Assembly: GCA_016791365.1 (NCBI GenBank)
Contig: JAEUMT010000046.1
Span: 79,230 to 143,229, forward strand
DNA length: 64,000 bases
Origin: Hyphomonadaceae bacterium
Lineage (GTDB): Bacteria > Pseudomonadota > Alphaproteobacteria > Caulobacterales > Aquidulcibacteraceae
Direction: 5' to 3'
Part shown: piece by piece, positions 26,107 through 35,204 of the stretch
Position numbering within the stretch: position 1 is the stretch's first letter
Layout: each line of letters starts with the position of its first letter
Program-made: the position numbers and the translations under genes
The notes under the pieces: generated by a model
Database searches by the model: none
Seen by the model: the letters and a program-made list of their open reading frames with translations, nothing else
What the model was told of the DNA's origin: nothing

Positions 26107-27588
26107 TTACTCCAACCCTTCCGGCTGCCCCACCACCACGAACGTGAACCCGTCCGGATTGAACAGGCGGCGGATCACGCGGTTCACATCGTCCAGCGTC
26201 ACCGCGCGAATAAGATCGTTGCGTCGGTTCACGTATTCGATATCGCGCCCCGCCGCCTGATAGCCGTGCACGACGCCGGCGATCTTCACATTGCTGTCGA
26301 GATCGAGCGCAAACGAGCCGGTCAGGTAGGTGATGGCGTCATTCACCTCGGCCTGCGTCGCTCCATCGCGATGGAGCCGCGCCATCTCGGCGCGCGTCAC
26401 TTCAATCGCCTCGCGCACATCGCCATTCTCGGTCTGCGCCGAGCCGCGGATCAGCGCCGAGTGATCACGCACGGAGGGGCCGGTGCCGATGCCATATACA
26501 AGCCCCCGCTGTTCGCGCACCTGGTCCATCAGCCGCGACGAAAACCCGCCGCCACCCAGGATGTAGTTGGCGACCGCAAGCGGTATCCAGTCAGGATCCT
26601 CATCCTGAATGCCGGGACCGACGAACAGCACCAGACTTTGCGGCTGCGGCAATTGCCGCACGATCAGCGGCGTCGGCGCCGCGGGCGTCACATCTGTCGG
26701 CTCTGGCGGGCGAACGCCGGCCGGCAGCGCGCCAAAAATCGTATCGACAGCCCGGCCCGCATCGGCGGCGCTGATGTCGCCGACGATCGTGATCTGCAGC
26801 GTCGCGCGATTGAACAGCGCCGCGCGGCGCTCAACCAGAGCGGCGCGATTGATCGCATCAATGCTCTCGCGCGAGGTCCGGCGCGCGTAAGGATGGCTTG
26901 GATAGAGCGCCTGATCGAGCGCCAGGTTCGCCAGATAGCTCGGATTGGTTTCGCGTGTGCGCAGCCCCACGATCATCTGACGCTTAATCCGCGCCAACGG
27001 CTCAGCGTCGAAACGTGGCTCATTCAGCGCCACGCGCGCCATCTCAAACGCCGCATCGCGATTTTCGCTGAGCGTCGTCAGGCTCATGCCCATGCCGTCC
27101 CAGCCTGCGCCGAAGCCCAACGACATGTTCAAATCCTGCAGCCGCTCCTTGAACGCGTTGGCGTTCATCGCGCCCGCGCCTTCGGTCAGCATGTCGGCCA
27201 TGATGCCGGTGACGCCGATGAGGTTCGCCGGTTCGATCGCCGAGCCGCCGCGCCAATAGGCGCGCATCACCACCATCGGCACCGTCGAATCCGAAACCAG
27301 CCACGCCTCGATCCCGCTCGGCGAGACAATGCGCTCTACGTCAACAGCACGCCGCGACGTCGTGCTCTCGGTTTGGGTCTGCGCGTACGCCGAAGAGGGC
27401 GGCGCAAAAACTGCAAACGCAGCAAACAAAAAAGCCGCGACTCCCCTTCTCCCTCGCGGAGAAGGGGTTGGGGGATGAGGGGCGTTCAAACACGCAGGCG
27501 CCTGATCGTCGGAACGCCCCTCACCCGCCGGCCTTTGGCCGCCGCCCTCTCCGCGAGGGAGAGGGCTGGCAAAAACAAGCCGCCTCAC
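26107..27588 (-). CDS. M16-family peptidase-like protein, non-catalytic partner
   Basis: About 493 residues if translation starts at the GTG (27588) overlapping the upstream stop as GTGA. The M16 fold is recognisable (SGIEAWLVSDSTVPMVVMRAYWRGGSA; RETNPSYLANLALDQALYPSHPYA), but the HxxEH zinc site is absent: the equivalent region reads NLIGVTGIMADMLTEGAG. Alphaproteobacteria commonly pair such an inactive subunit with an active one. Oddity: between the first residues (MRRL) and the hydrophobic signal core (VAAFLFAAFAVFAPPSSAYA) lie ~45 residues encoded by a palindromic repeat. A TTG inside the core is an alternative start. Confidence 0.85.
   Translation of the reverse strand: MRRLVFASPLPRGEGGGQRPAGEGRSDDQAPACLNAPHPPTPSPRGRRGVAAFLFAAFAVFAPPSSAYAQTQTESTTSRRAVDVERIVSPSGIEAWLVSDSTVPMVVMRAYWRGGSAIEPANLIGVTGIMADMLTEGAGAMNANAFKERLQDLNMSLGFGAGWDGMGMSLTTLSENRDAAFEMARVALNEPRFDAEPLARIKRQMIVGLRTRETNPSYLANLALDQALYPSHPYARRTSRESIDAINRAALVERRAALFNRATLQITIVGDISAADAGRAVDTIFGALPAGVRPPEPTDVTPAAPTPLIVRQLPQPQSLVLFVGPGIQDEDPDWIPLAVANYILGGGGFSSRLMDQVREQRGLVYGIGTGPSVRDHSALIRGSAQTENGDVREAIEVTRAEMARLHRDGATQAEVNDAITYLTGSFALDLDSNVKIAGVVHGYQAAGRDIEYVNRRNDLIRAVTLDDVNRVIRRLFNPDGFTFVVVGQPEGLE
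27438..27570. repeat. Compound palindromic repeat inside the M16 coding region
   Basis: Three nested palindromes: ccccttctcc/ggagaagggg (27442-27466), gaggggcgttc/gaacgcccctc (27478-27488 and 27511-27521) and ccctctcc/gggagaggg (27545-27565). It encodes a low-complexity Pro/Gly/Arg peptide between the start codon and the signal peptide of the M16 gene. Confidence 0.75.
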
Positions 27589-28934
27589 TGCGCCGCCTCC
27601 GGCAGCAGCCAGCCGGTCACCGAAGCGTTGATGTCCAGCGTTTGGCGCGACATCGTCATCACCTCTTCGCGCGTCACCGCTTCGATATCGGTCGCCCAAT
27701 TGACCACGTCATCGATGCTTTCGCCCTGCGCCAGCGATGCGCCGTAAATATTGGCGAGACTCTCCTGGCTGTCGCGCGAATAGACGGCGTTCGCCGCCAG
27801 CGAATTTTTCGCACGCGTCAGCTCCGCGTCCGTCGGCCCGTCGCGCAGATATTGCGCGATCACCGCATCGGCCGCCGCTTCGACCTGCTCCAGCGTCACG
27901 CCCTCAACCGGCGTCGCCCAAATCGAAACGCTGCCGCCGCCGAGCCCAGACGAACTTGCGCTCGCGCCGGCGCCGATCGCAATGCGCTGCTCTTCCACCA
28001 GCGCGCGATAGAGCCGGCTCGTCTCCGAACCGCCGAGCACTTCCATCGCCACATCGAGCGCGTGCGCTTGCCGGCCCGTATCGACGCCGTAGCTCGTCGC
28101 GCGATAGAGCCGCGAGAACGAAGGCTGACGCACTTTCTCATCGCTATGGGTCACGCGCATCGGCCCGACATTCGGCGGATCGCTCACCCAAGCGCGCGCC
28201 GGCAAATCGCGTGTCGGGCGCAACCGTCCGTAATAGCGCTCCGCCAGCGGCCGCAGCTCAGCCGCATCGACATCGCCAGCCACAACCAGGATCGCGTTAT
28301 TGGGCGCGTACCAGGTGCGATAGAACTCAAGCGCGGTTTCGCGGTCGAGCGATTGAATCTCATGCAGCCAGCCGATCACCGGCGTGCCGTACGGATGATG
28401 CGGCCACAGCATCGCGCGCATCCGCTCGCCCAGCACTGAACCTGGATTGTTGTCGATGCGCTGGCGGCGCTCTTCGACGATGACATTGCGCTCCGAGGTA
28501 AACGTCGCGTCGGAAAACTGCAGATTGCGCATGCGATCTGCTTCCATGCGCATCACCAGGTCCAGGCGATCGCGCGCGATGCGCTCGTAGTAAGCGGTGT
28601 AGTCCCAGTTCGTGAACGCGTTGTCCTCGCCGCCATTTCTGGCGACGGTGCGCGAAAACTCACCCGGCGCGATCTCGCGCGTGCCCTTGAACATCAGGTG
28701 TTCGAAAAAGTGCGCGATGCCCGAATGCCCGCGCGGCTCATCAGCGGCGCCAACGCGATACCAGACCATGTGCGTCACCACCGGCGCGCGCCGGTCGGTG
28801 ATCACAACGACCTGCAGCCCGTTGCGGAGCGTGAAGGTCTCAGGCCGGACGAACTCCCGCGCCTGGGCCGAAGCCGTCAGCGCGAGCAACGCTACGCATG
28901 CGATGAAGAAACGTTGGCCCAGCCCGCCGAACAA
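27585..28934 (-). CDS. M16-family zinc metallopeptidase
   Basis: 449 residues with a signal peptide (FFIACVALLALTASAQA), so periplasmic or envelope-associated. The inverted zinc motif HFFEH is in GHSGIAHFFEHLMFKGT, and the third ligand Glu follows in the GGEDNAFTNWDYTAYYERI region. The second domain shows YAPNNAILVVAGDVD. It is translationally coupled (4-base overlap) to the non-catalytic M16 gene; the two probably form a heterodimer. Upstream on the same strand are the DUF3035 lipoprotein and lspA. Confidence 0.92.
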   Translation of the reverse strand: MFGGLGQRFFIACVALLALTASAQAREFVRPETFTLRNGLQVVVITDRRAPVVTHMVWYRVGAADEPRGHSGIAHFFEHLMFKGTREIAPGEFSRTVARNGGEDNAFTNWDYTAYYERIARDRLDLVMRMEADRMRNLQFSDATFTSERNVIVEERRQRIDNNPGSVLGERMRAMLWPHHPYGTPVIGWLHEIQSLDRETALEFYRTWYAPNNAILVVAGDVDAAELRPLAERYYGRLRPTRDLPARAWVSDPPNVGPMRVTHSDEKVRQPSFSRLYRATSYGVDTGRQAHALDVAMEVLGGSETSRLYRALVEEQRIAIGAGASASSSGLGGGSVSIWATPVEGVTLEQVEAAADAVIAQYLRDGPTDAELTRAKNSLAANAVYSRDSQESLANIYGASLAQGESIDDVVNWATDIEAVTREEVMTMSRQTLDINASVTGWLLPEAAQ

Positions 28935-28939
28935 GGCGC

Positions 28940-29479
28940 TCAGGTGCCCGGGAGTTTGAAGCCGCCGCGCTCGCGCCGGATCGTCACTTGCCCGCCGCCG
29001 GTTGCGCGGCGCACCGACTCTTGTTCCTCAAGCCGGCGCTGTTCTTCTTCCGCGTTCAGCGGTGAGCCCGCCGGCGCCGTTGAGCCATTGAACGAAAGCA
29101 GGCGGTTCACGAAGCCTTCGTTACGGCGCACGACGCCCTGGCTTTCGTAATCGATCTGCTCACGGATGCTGTCGTCGGCGGTTGCGGCGCCTGCGGCGGT
29201 TACGAACGAGCGCTCGCCCGCGCTCGCGCCCGTGCCGACATTGTCGCCGAACAGCGCGGCGCGCGCGTCCGTTGACGGATCAGCTTCGCCAGGGCGCGCC
29301 TCACCCGGACGCGGCGGACGCAGATTGTAATCCGGCGGCAGCGTCAGCGGCGCGTGCGTCATCACGCGGAACTCGTCCGGCGACGACCGCGAGGCGCCCA
29401 CGGCGCGCGAAAAGCCTGCGCAACCGCTGGCCGCTGTGGCCGCAGCGAGCACCACGATCAGTGCAACTGGTTTGGACAA
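28940..29479 (-). CDS. DUF3035-type lipoprotein, possible BAM-complex accessory
   Basis: 179 residues. Signal sequence VALIVVLAAATAASGC with Cys at the lipobox. The conserved part is SPDEFRVMTHAPLTLPPDYNLRPPRPGE, which resembles the BamC-like 'PL.(V/L)PPDY' segment. DUF3035 lipoproteins have been linked to BamF of Caulobacter; I recall this but cannot confirm it. The C-terminal half is low-complexity and basic. Six bases separate it from the M16 start, and lspA is upstream, a conserved neighbourhood in alphaproteobacteria. Confidence 0.7.
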   Translation of the reverse strand: MSKPVALIVVLAAATAASGCAGFSRAVGASRSSPDEFRVMTHAPLTLPPDYNLRPPRPGEARPGEADPSTDARAALFGDNVGTGASAGERSFVTAAGAATADDSIREQIDYESQGVVRRNEGFVNRLLSFNGSTAPAGSPLNAEEEQRRLEEQESVRRATGGGQVTIRRERGGFKLPGT

Positions 29480-29608
29480 CGTCCGCCTCCCTCAAATCTC
29501 TTGGCTTGGGTTCTAGACGAGGCTCACCGTCCCCGCCAAGCCGGACAGCAGCAAAGATGCCTCGCCCCGCAGTTTGACCGTTCTGGGGCGAATCTGCCCC
29601 AAACCCCG

Positions 29609-30175
29609 CTACCCCGCGCCGCCTGCGCCGCCCTTGTCACGGTTGAACCGGGCCTTGAACTGGCGCCAGCCGGTCCCCTTGCCCGGTTCGGTTTCGGCGA
29701 AAAACACCATGTCGATGGCCAGCAGGATCGCCCCACAGGTGATCGCGGCGTCCGCCACGTTGAACACCCAGGGGAACCAGAGGCCGTTGAAATCCAAAAA
29801 GTCCGCCACGGCGCCGAAACGAATCCGGTCGATGACGTTGCCCAGCGCCCCGCCGATCACGAGCCCCAGCGCAATCGCCGTCGGTTTCCGCTCCGCCGTG
29901 CGCAGCCAATAGACGAACACCCCCGAAATCAGGAACGAGAGCGCCACCAGGCCCCAACGCGCCAAATCCTCGCTGGCCCGCAACAGCCCAAAGCTCACCC
30001 CCCGATTCCACACCATCTGCAGGTCGAAGAACGGGCTAAGCTCGATGAAGCGGCAATTGATGCTGGCCTCAAGGCAGCCGCGCGGGCTGAAGGCGAGCGG
30101 CCCCAGGATCACCCATTTTGATATCTGGTCGGCGACGAAAACCACGCCGGCGAGAATGAGGCCAAGTCGAAACAT
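29609..30175 (-). CDS. lspA: Lipoprotein signal peptidase (signal peptidase II)
   Basis: Cleaves prolipoprotein signal peptides at the lipidated Cys in the inner membrane. About 188 residues from the ATG at 30175 (MFRLGLILAGVVFVADQISK). Four membrane segments. Catalytic aspartates lie in GGALGNVIDRIRFGAVADFLDF and FNVADAAITCG. The basic, Gly-rich tail (GKGTGWRQFKARFNRDKG) is non-conserved. The lipoproteins in this window (DUF3035, redoxin, DUF885, vWA, amidohydrolase) would be its substrates. Confidence 0.95.
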   Translation of the reverse strand: MFRLGLILAGVVFVADQISKWVILGPLAFSPRGCLEASINCRFIELSPFFDLQMVWNRGVSFGLLRASEDLARWGLVALSFLISGVFVYWLRTAERKPTAIALGLVIGGALGNVIDRIRFGAVADFLDFNGLWFPWVFNVADAAITCGAILLAIDMVFFAETEPGKGTGWRQFKARFNRDKGGAGGAG

Positions 30176-30265
30176 GCCCGGCTTATGGACGCCGGCGCGG
30201 GTCAGGATCAACCCGCCGGCGCCGCGGCGCTTTGGTTTTGCCCCGGTTCAGGAGCATGAAAGCGC

Positions 30266-31192
30266 ATGCGCCGCCTTCTCGCCCTCGCCGCCGCACTGAG
30301 TCTCTGGGCCGGCGCCGCGCACGCGCAGGAGCGCCTGCACCGCGCGCTCGAAAGCTACGCACTCTATCAAACCGACATCACCGCCATGCTCGACGCCGAC
30401 ATTCCGGACGCTGCGGCCCTGGACGCCGCCCTCGATCGCGTCGCGCGCCACGATCCCGAACGCCTGACCCAAGGCTGGCTGGCTTACGGCGCGCTCACCG
30501 CCGCGCAATCGCCGGCCTGGGTGAACGGCGTACGCGCCCGCGTCCGCGCCGCCGGCCGCCCCGCCGTGCTCCGACAGCTGCGCCGCGACATGACCTACGC
30601 CCGCCGCCGTCCGCCCGGCGCCGGTGAAGCAACCCAACTCATCCTCCGCGCCATGGCCGCCGACAATGCGCGCATGCGCGCCATCGCCATTCGCTTCGAA
30701 GGCTTAGGCAATGCCGGCGACACCAGCGCGTGGACGCGCCGCTCAACCACACGCGAAGGCGCACTGCGCGCGCCAACCACGCGCACGCTCGCGCCTGAAC
30801 TCGCCGCGCGCCTTCGCCCAACGCCACTCACGGCCGCGCCGCTGACCGAAGCCACGGCATTCGGCGGCGCGCGCTTTTGGGACGGCCTCGCCAATCGCGC
30901 CTCGCCCACGCCGCCAAATCTGCCCTGGCGCGCCATCGCCGCACGCACCGCGAGCCTCGAGCGCATGCTGACGCTCGGCGCCTTGCTCGTCGTCGGCGCA
31001 ACCGAGAGCGAAACCGCGCGCATGAGCACGGCGCTCACCGACGATCCCGTCCGCCAATGCCTCGCCATGCAGCAGCTACAGCTGCGCCAATGCGCGTCCG
31101 TCACCCACGATCCAAACGAAGACGCCTTCTGCATCGCCCGCCACGGCTTCGCCGGCCCCGCCGATTGCATGAGCTTGGCCGAAGCGCCCTAA
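30266..31192 (+). CDS. Secreted protein of unknown function
   Basis: 308 residues. Clear signal peptide MRRLLALAAALSLWAGAAHAQ. The mature part is Ala/Arg-rich and mostly helical, with four Cys in the last 50 residues (RQCLAMQQLQLRQC, FCIARH, DCMSLAEAP) that may form disulphides. No domain recognised. Codon use is normal for the window, supporting a real gene. It is divergent from lspA and convergent with ileS. Confidence 0.65.
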   Translation: MRRLLALAAALSLWAGAAHAQERLHRALESYALYQTDITAMLDADIPDAAALDAALDRVARHDPERLTQGWLAYGALTAAQSPAWVNGVRARVRAAGRPAVLRQLRRDMTYARRRPPGAGEATQLILRAMAADNARMRAIAIRFEGLGNAGDTSAWTRRSTTREGALRAPTTRTLAPELAARLRPTPLTAAPLTEATAFGGARFWDGLANRASPTPPNLPWRAIAARTASLERMLTLGALLVVGATESETARMSTALTDDPVRQCLAMQQLQLRQCASVTHDPNEDAFCIARHGFAGPADCMSLAEAP

Positions 31193-31263
31193 CCCCTTGG
31201 ACCGCGCGTCTTCAGACGCGCATTGCGGGCCTGAAGGCCCGCGATCCAAGAAAACCGCGCACT

Positions 31264-31318
31264 CTCTCCTCGCCCTCGATGGGCGAGGTGGCGCGAAGCG
31301 CCGGAGTGGGTGACAGCT
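31264..31318. repeat. Palindromic repeat, family B, between convergent genes
   Basis: ctcgcc ctcgat gggcgag followed by gcgcgaagcgc and cggagtgggtgac; the same modules as at 25973 and 43472. It lies between the stops of the secreted protein and ileS and could stabilise both transcripts. Confidence 0.7.
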
Positions 31319-31339
31319 CAGAACGCCGCCGCCACTTAC

Positions 31340-34300
31340 TCAGCCACGCGCTGCATCCCAAGCCGCGACCGCTTGCGCATCGCGCGGCGTGATGTCCGGA
31401 TAGCGCTTATCCGCCGTGGCCGGATCGAAATACTTCCACGACCGCGCGCACTTCACGCCCGGCGCTTTCTCGATCACCACCGCAACCCCCGGCGCTTCCG
31501 CGAGGCGAAACGCATCCGCCGGCCCATCGCCTTCAACGATAGTGACGCCGCTAGTGATGCACAGCTCCGCAAAGTCGACCGCCTGCAACGAAGCCCGCAA
31601 CGCATCGTCCTTCACGAACACGCGCGGCGCAGCCTCAAGCGCCGCGCCGATCACCTTGTCGCGCCGCGCCACTTCCAGCGCGCCGGTGACCACCGCCCGC
31701 GCCTCGCGCAGTTTCGCCACTTCCTCACCGGCGAAATCATCCTCCCACGCATCCGGCGTTTCCGGGAACGTGCGCAGATGCACCGATACGCTGTCCGGAA
31801 ACCGCGTCAGCCAAGCCTCTTCCGCCGTAAACGGCATGATCGGCGCGAGCCACGCGGTGAGACGCGAGAAGGTTTCATCCAACACCGTGCGGCACGCACG
31901 GCGGCGGAATGAATCCGGCGCGTCGCAATAAAGCGCGTCCTTGCGCACATCGACATAGAAGGCCGAGAGATCGACGTTGCAAAACTCCACGATGGCGCCG
32001 AGCGCTACGCGCCACTGATAGGTGTCGTAACCACGGCGCACTTCCCGGTCGACTTCATGCAAACGATGCAGCAGCCAGCGTTCGAGCAAAGCCAGCGACT
32101 CCCCGCCCCCTTGCGGGGCGGGGCTGGGGGTGGGGGTACGGGCGGTAGAGACACGTTCGGCATCGCTGAAATCCCGCAACGCCCCGAGCAAGTACCGCAG
32201 CGTGTTGCGCAACTTCCGATACATTTCGCCCGACTGATCGATCATGATCTTGCCGAGCCTGAGATCGTCGCCGTACTCAGCCGACGCGATCAGCAGGCGC
32301 AGTATCTCAATGCCGTTCTGCTCGGCGATCTTCTGCGGCTCGATCGTGTTGCCGATGGACTTGGACATCTTCATGCCCTTCTCGTCCATCGTGAACCCGT
32401 GGGTGACCACTTCGTCGTACGGCGCACGCCCACGCGTCGCGCAGCTTTCCAGCAACGACGAATGAAACCAGCCGCGATGCTGGTCCGAACCTTCGAGATA
32501 AACGGTCGAGATCGGGTTCACGAACGAGGCCCGCGTCGGCGCCTCCGGATTGCCGATCACGAACGCATGCGTCGAGCCCGAGTCGAACCAGACATCCAAA
32601 ATGTCCTCGACCTTCTCGTACTCATCCGCCTTGTGCTTCGCGCCGAGGAAATCCTGCGCCGCCGTCGCCCACCAGACGTCAGCGCCGCCCTCCTTCATCG
32701 CCGCGAACACGCGCGCATCGACGTCATCGTCCTGCAGGATCGAGCCGTCGCTCTTCTTCACGAAAATCGGCAACGGCACGCCCCAGGCGCGCTGGCGCGA
32801 AACCAGCCAATCGGGACGATCCTCGATCATGCCCCGAATGCGGTTGTAATCCTTCGTCTCGCCCGTGCGCTTCTGGCCCCAATCGACGCGATCGATTTCG
32901 TCGAGCGCGATCTGGCGCAGCGTTTTGCCATCGCGATACGGCTTATCGAGCGCGATGAACCATTGCGGCGTGTTACGGAAGATGAGCGGCGCCTTTGAAC
33001 GCCACGAGTGCGGATAAGAGTGTTTCAACTGCCCACGCGCCAGAAGCGCACCGACTTCGATCAGCGCGTCCATGACCGCTTTGTTGGCAGGGCCGTCTTT
33101 GCCGAGGTTCTTTCCCTCAAGCTGTAGAATTTCAAGCCCTTCGAAACCGGGTGCGTCGCTTGTGAACCGACCGTCCTCATCTACCGTGAACGGAATTCCA
33201 CGCTGACCAAAGTTGCGAACCCACACATCAAAGTCGTCCGCGCCATGTCCAGGGGCAGTATGGACAAACCCCGTACCCGCATCATCGGTCACGTGGTCGC
33301 CCGACAACACCGGAACTTGGAAGTTGTAGGCGTACTCCTCTCCGGGAATTGGAATACGCAGAGGCCCTTTGGACTTTGGATCATCTGACAGCGGCAGTGC
33401 AGGCAGCTTACGTGCGGCGGCCCAATTCAGAAGGGGGTGTTCGCAGAACTCAAACTGACTGGGATCGGCGTTACGAACTTTTGACCATTTCGCCACCTTC
33501 GCGGCCTTGAAGACATCGTCAGCGCGAGCATCAGCGAGAACGAAAAGTTCGCCAATCTCGGCCCACGGAGCGAACGGTAGATCTTTTTCCAGTTCATCGA
33601 CGCGATACAAACCGTAGGAAATGCTTGGGCTATAGGCGATCGCGCGGTTGCCAGGGATCGTCCACGGCGTCGTGGTCCAGATGACAACGGACGCCTGTTG
33701 CCAGATCGCGAGTTCCTGATCGGCACCTGCAGAGACGCCATTGATCGGAAACTTCACCCAGATCGTCGGGCTCGTCTTCTCCTGATACTCCACCTCCGCT
33801 TCCGCCAGCGACGTGCGCTCCACCGGACTCCACATCACCGGCTTCGAACCGCGATACACAAGCCCCGTCCGCACCACGCGCAAGAACTCGCGCGCGATCG
33901 CGGCTTCGGCTTCGAAGCTCATCGTCGTGTAATAGCGATCCCAATCGCCCTCGATGCCCAAGCGCCGAAATTCATCGCGCTGCAGCGGGATCCATTTGTC
34001 GGCGTACTCGCGGCACGCGCGGCGAAACTCTACCGCCGGCACTTCAGACTTCTTGCGCCCAGCTTTGCGAAAATCCTCTTCGACTTTCCACTCGATCGGC
34101 AGACCGTGGCAGTCCCAGCCCGGCACATAGTCGCAATCGTAGCCCGCCATCTGTTTGGTGCGGACGACGAAGTCTTTCAGGATTTTGTTTTCCGCGTGCC
34201 CGATATGGATCGGACCGTTCGCATACGGAGGGCCATCGTGAAACACGACCTTCGGTCGCGCTGCCGCTTCCTTGCGCAAGAGATGGTACAAACCAATCTC

Positions 34301-34426
34301 GGCCCAGTGCTTCACGCGCTCGGGCTCTTTCTTCGGCAGCCCCGCGCGCAGCGGAAAGGGATCACCCGGAAGGTCAGGCAGAAAAACGGTCTCGCGGTAA
34401 TCGCGACCAGCAGGCGCATCGGCCAT
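31340..34426 (-). CDS. ileS: Isoleucyl-tRNA synthetase
   Basis: Charges tRNA-Ile. About 1028 residues from the ATG at 34426, longer than the ~940 of E. coli. Motifs: PPYANGPIHIGHAENKILKDF (HIGH), the WTTTPWTIPGN editing-domain motif, DVWFDSGSTHAF and GMKMSKSIGN (KMSKS). Oddities: a family A palindrome is read in frame as RTPTPSPAPQGGGES just before the anticodon-binding domain; the editing-domain stretch (~33060-33770) has lower GC and different codon use; the C-terminal zinc motif is reduced (KCARSW, second Cys pair absent). Confidence 0.96.
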   Translation of the reverse strand: MADAPAGRDYRETVFLPDLPGDPFPLRAGLPKKEPERVKHWAEIGLYHLLRKEAAARPKVVFHDGPPYANGPIHIGHAENKILKDFVVRTKQMAGYDCDYVPGWDCHGLPIEWKVEEDFRKAGRKKSEVPAVEFRRACREYADKWIPLQRDEFRRLGIEGDWDRYYTTMSFEAEAAIAREFLRVVRTGLVYRGSKPVMWSPVERTSLAEAEVEYQEKTSPTIWVKFPINGVSAGADQELAIWQQASVVIWTTTPWTIPGNRAIAYSPSISYGLYRVDELEKDLPFAPWAEIGELFVLADARADDVFKAAKVAKWSKVRNADPSQFEFCEHPLLNWAAARKLPALPLSDDPKSKGPLRIPIPGEEYAYNFQVPVLSGDHVTDDAGTGFVHTAPGHGADDFDVWVRNFGQRGIPFTVDEDGRFTSDAPGFEGLEILQLEGKNLGKDGPANKAVMDALIEVGALLARGQLKHSYPHSWRSKAPLIFRNTPQWFIALDKPYRDGKTLRQIALDEIDRVDWGQKRTGETKDYNRIRGMIEDRPDWLVSRQRAWGVPLPIFVKKSDGSILQDDDVDARVFAAMKEGGADVWWATAAQDFLGAKHKADEYEKVEDILDVWFDSGSTHAFVIGNPEAPTRASFVNPISTVYLEGSDQHRGWFHSSLLESCATRGRAPYDEVVTHGFTMDEKGMKMSKSIGNTIEPQKIAEQNGIEILRLLIASAEYGDDLRLGKIMIDQSGEMYRKLRNTLRYLLGALRDFSDAERVSTARTPTPSPAPQGGGESLALLERWLLHRLHEVDREVRRGYDTYQWRVALGAIVEFCNVDLSAFYVDVRKDALYCDAPDSFRRRACRTVLDETFSRLTAWLAPIMPFTAEEAWLTRFPDSVSVHLRTFPETPDAWEDDFAGEEVAKLREARAVVTGALEVARRDKVIGAALEAAPRVFVKDDALRASLQAVDFAELCITSGVTIVEGDGPADAFRLAEAPGVAVVIEKAPGVKCARSWKYFDPATADKRYPDITPRDAQAVAAWDAARG
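32097..32137. repeat. Palindromic repeat, family A, within ileS
   Basis: gactccccgccccc-ttg-cggggcgggg followed by ctgggggtggggg, matching the intergenic copies at 11367, 35166 and 60100. The length and frame keep ileS open. Confidence 0.85.
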
Positions 34427-34675
34427 GAGGTCTATTCTCCAGTGAAGCGAATGTGATGTAGCCGTCCCGGTCCCGCGGAGCACCGATTTTTCGGGCTCAA
34501 CGTGGGCCGGGCCTCAAATTCGAGAGGCTCGTATGGGGGAACGGCGGTTCACGGTCACGTGTTGGGCTGTATCACCACGCCCTGCGGAACGCCACCTGCA
34601 TTGACTTGGCGCATTGCTCGGGACGTTCCAGAGGTTTACATGCCGCGCCTTCCTTTGAGACTTGCACGTCCAATC

Positions 34676-35164
34676 ATGACCACCGCGTACGATTTCAGCT
34701 TCGCCAAACTCGATGAGCCGGGCGAAGTGAAGCTTGCCGACTATGCCGGCAAAGCCATCCTGGTGGTGAACGTCGCGAGCGCCTGCGGCTTTACCTCGCA
34801 ATACCGCGATCTCGAAGCGCTCTACGAAGCGAAGGTCGGCAAAGGCCTCGTCATCATCGGCGTGCCCTGCAACGATTTCGGCCACCAGGAACCGGCGGAA
34901 GAAAAAGAAATCCGCGAATTCTGCGACACGACCTATCACGTCACCTTCCCGATGACGAAAAAGGTCGAGATCACCTCACGCGAACGCCGCCACCCTTTTT
35001 ACCAATGGGTCGCGGAAGAACTTGGCGAAAGCGCGCTCCCGCGCTGGAACTTCCACAAATACCTGATCGGCAAGGACGGCGCGCTGGTGGAAGCCTTCGG
35101 CTCAAAAACCGCCCCCCTCGCGCCCGACATGCTCGAAGCCATCAAGGGTGCGCTGACAACGTGA
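34676..35164 (+). CDS. Glutathione peroxidase
   Basis: About 162 residues from the ATG at 34676 (MTTAYDFSFAKLDEPG), the family length; longer frames lack homology. Cys-type active site NVASACGFTSQY, Gln in VPCNDFGHQEP and Trp-Asn in ALPRWNFHKYLI give the complete C-Q-W-N tetrad. Reduces hydrogen or lipid peroxides, in practice often with thioredoxin. Cytoplasmic. Followed immediately by a perfect palindrome that separates it from the convergent efflux operon. Confidence 0.94.
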   Translation: MTTAYDFSFAKLDEPGEVKLADYAGKAILVVNVASACGFTSQYRDLEALYEAKVGKGLVIIGVPCNDFGHQEPAEEKEIREFCDTTYHVTFPMTKKVEITSRERRHPFYQWVAEELGESALPRWNFHKYLIGKDGALVEAFGSKTAPLAPDMLEAIKGALTT

Positions 35165-35165
35165 G

Positions 35166-35198
35166 CGACTCCCCGCCCCCTTGCGGGGCGGGGAGTCG
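35166..35198. terminator. Family A palindrome acting as bidirectional terminator
   Basis: cgactccccgcccc / ggggcggggagtcg is a perfect 14-bp stem with a short cttgc loop. It fills the 40-base gap between the stops of the glutathione peroxidase and MFS genes. There is no T-run, so termination is inferred from position. Confidence 0.6.
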
Positions 35199-35204
35199 GT
35201 AGTC

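Noticed and set aside
26266..27747. 493-codon open frame opposite the M16 gene
   Set aside because: Arg/His-rich antisense translation with no structure; the M16 fold is evident on the other strand.
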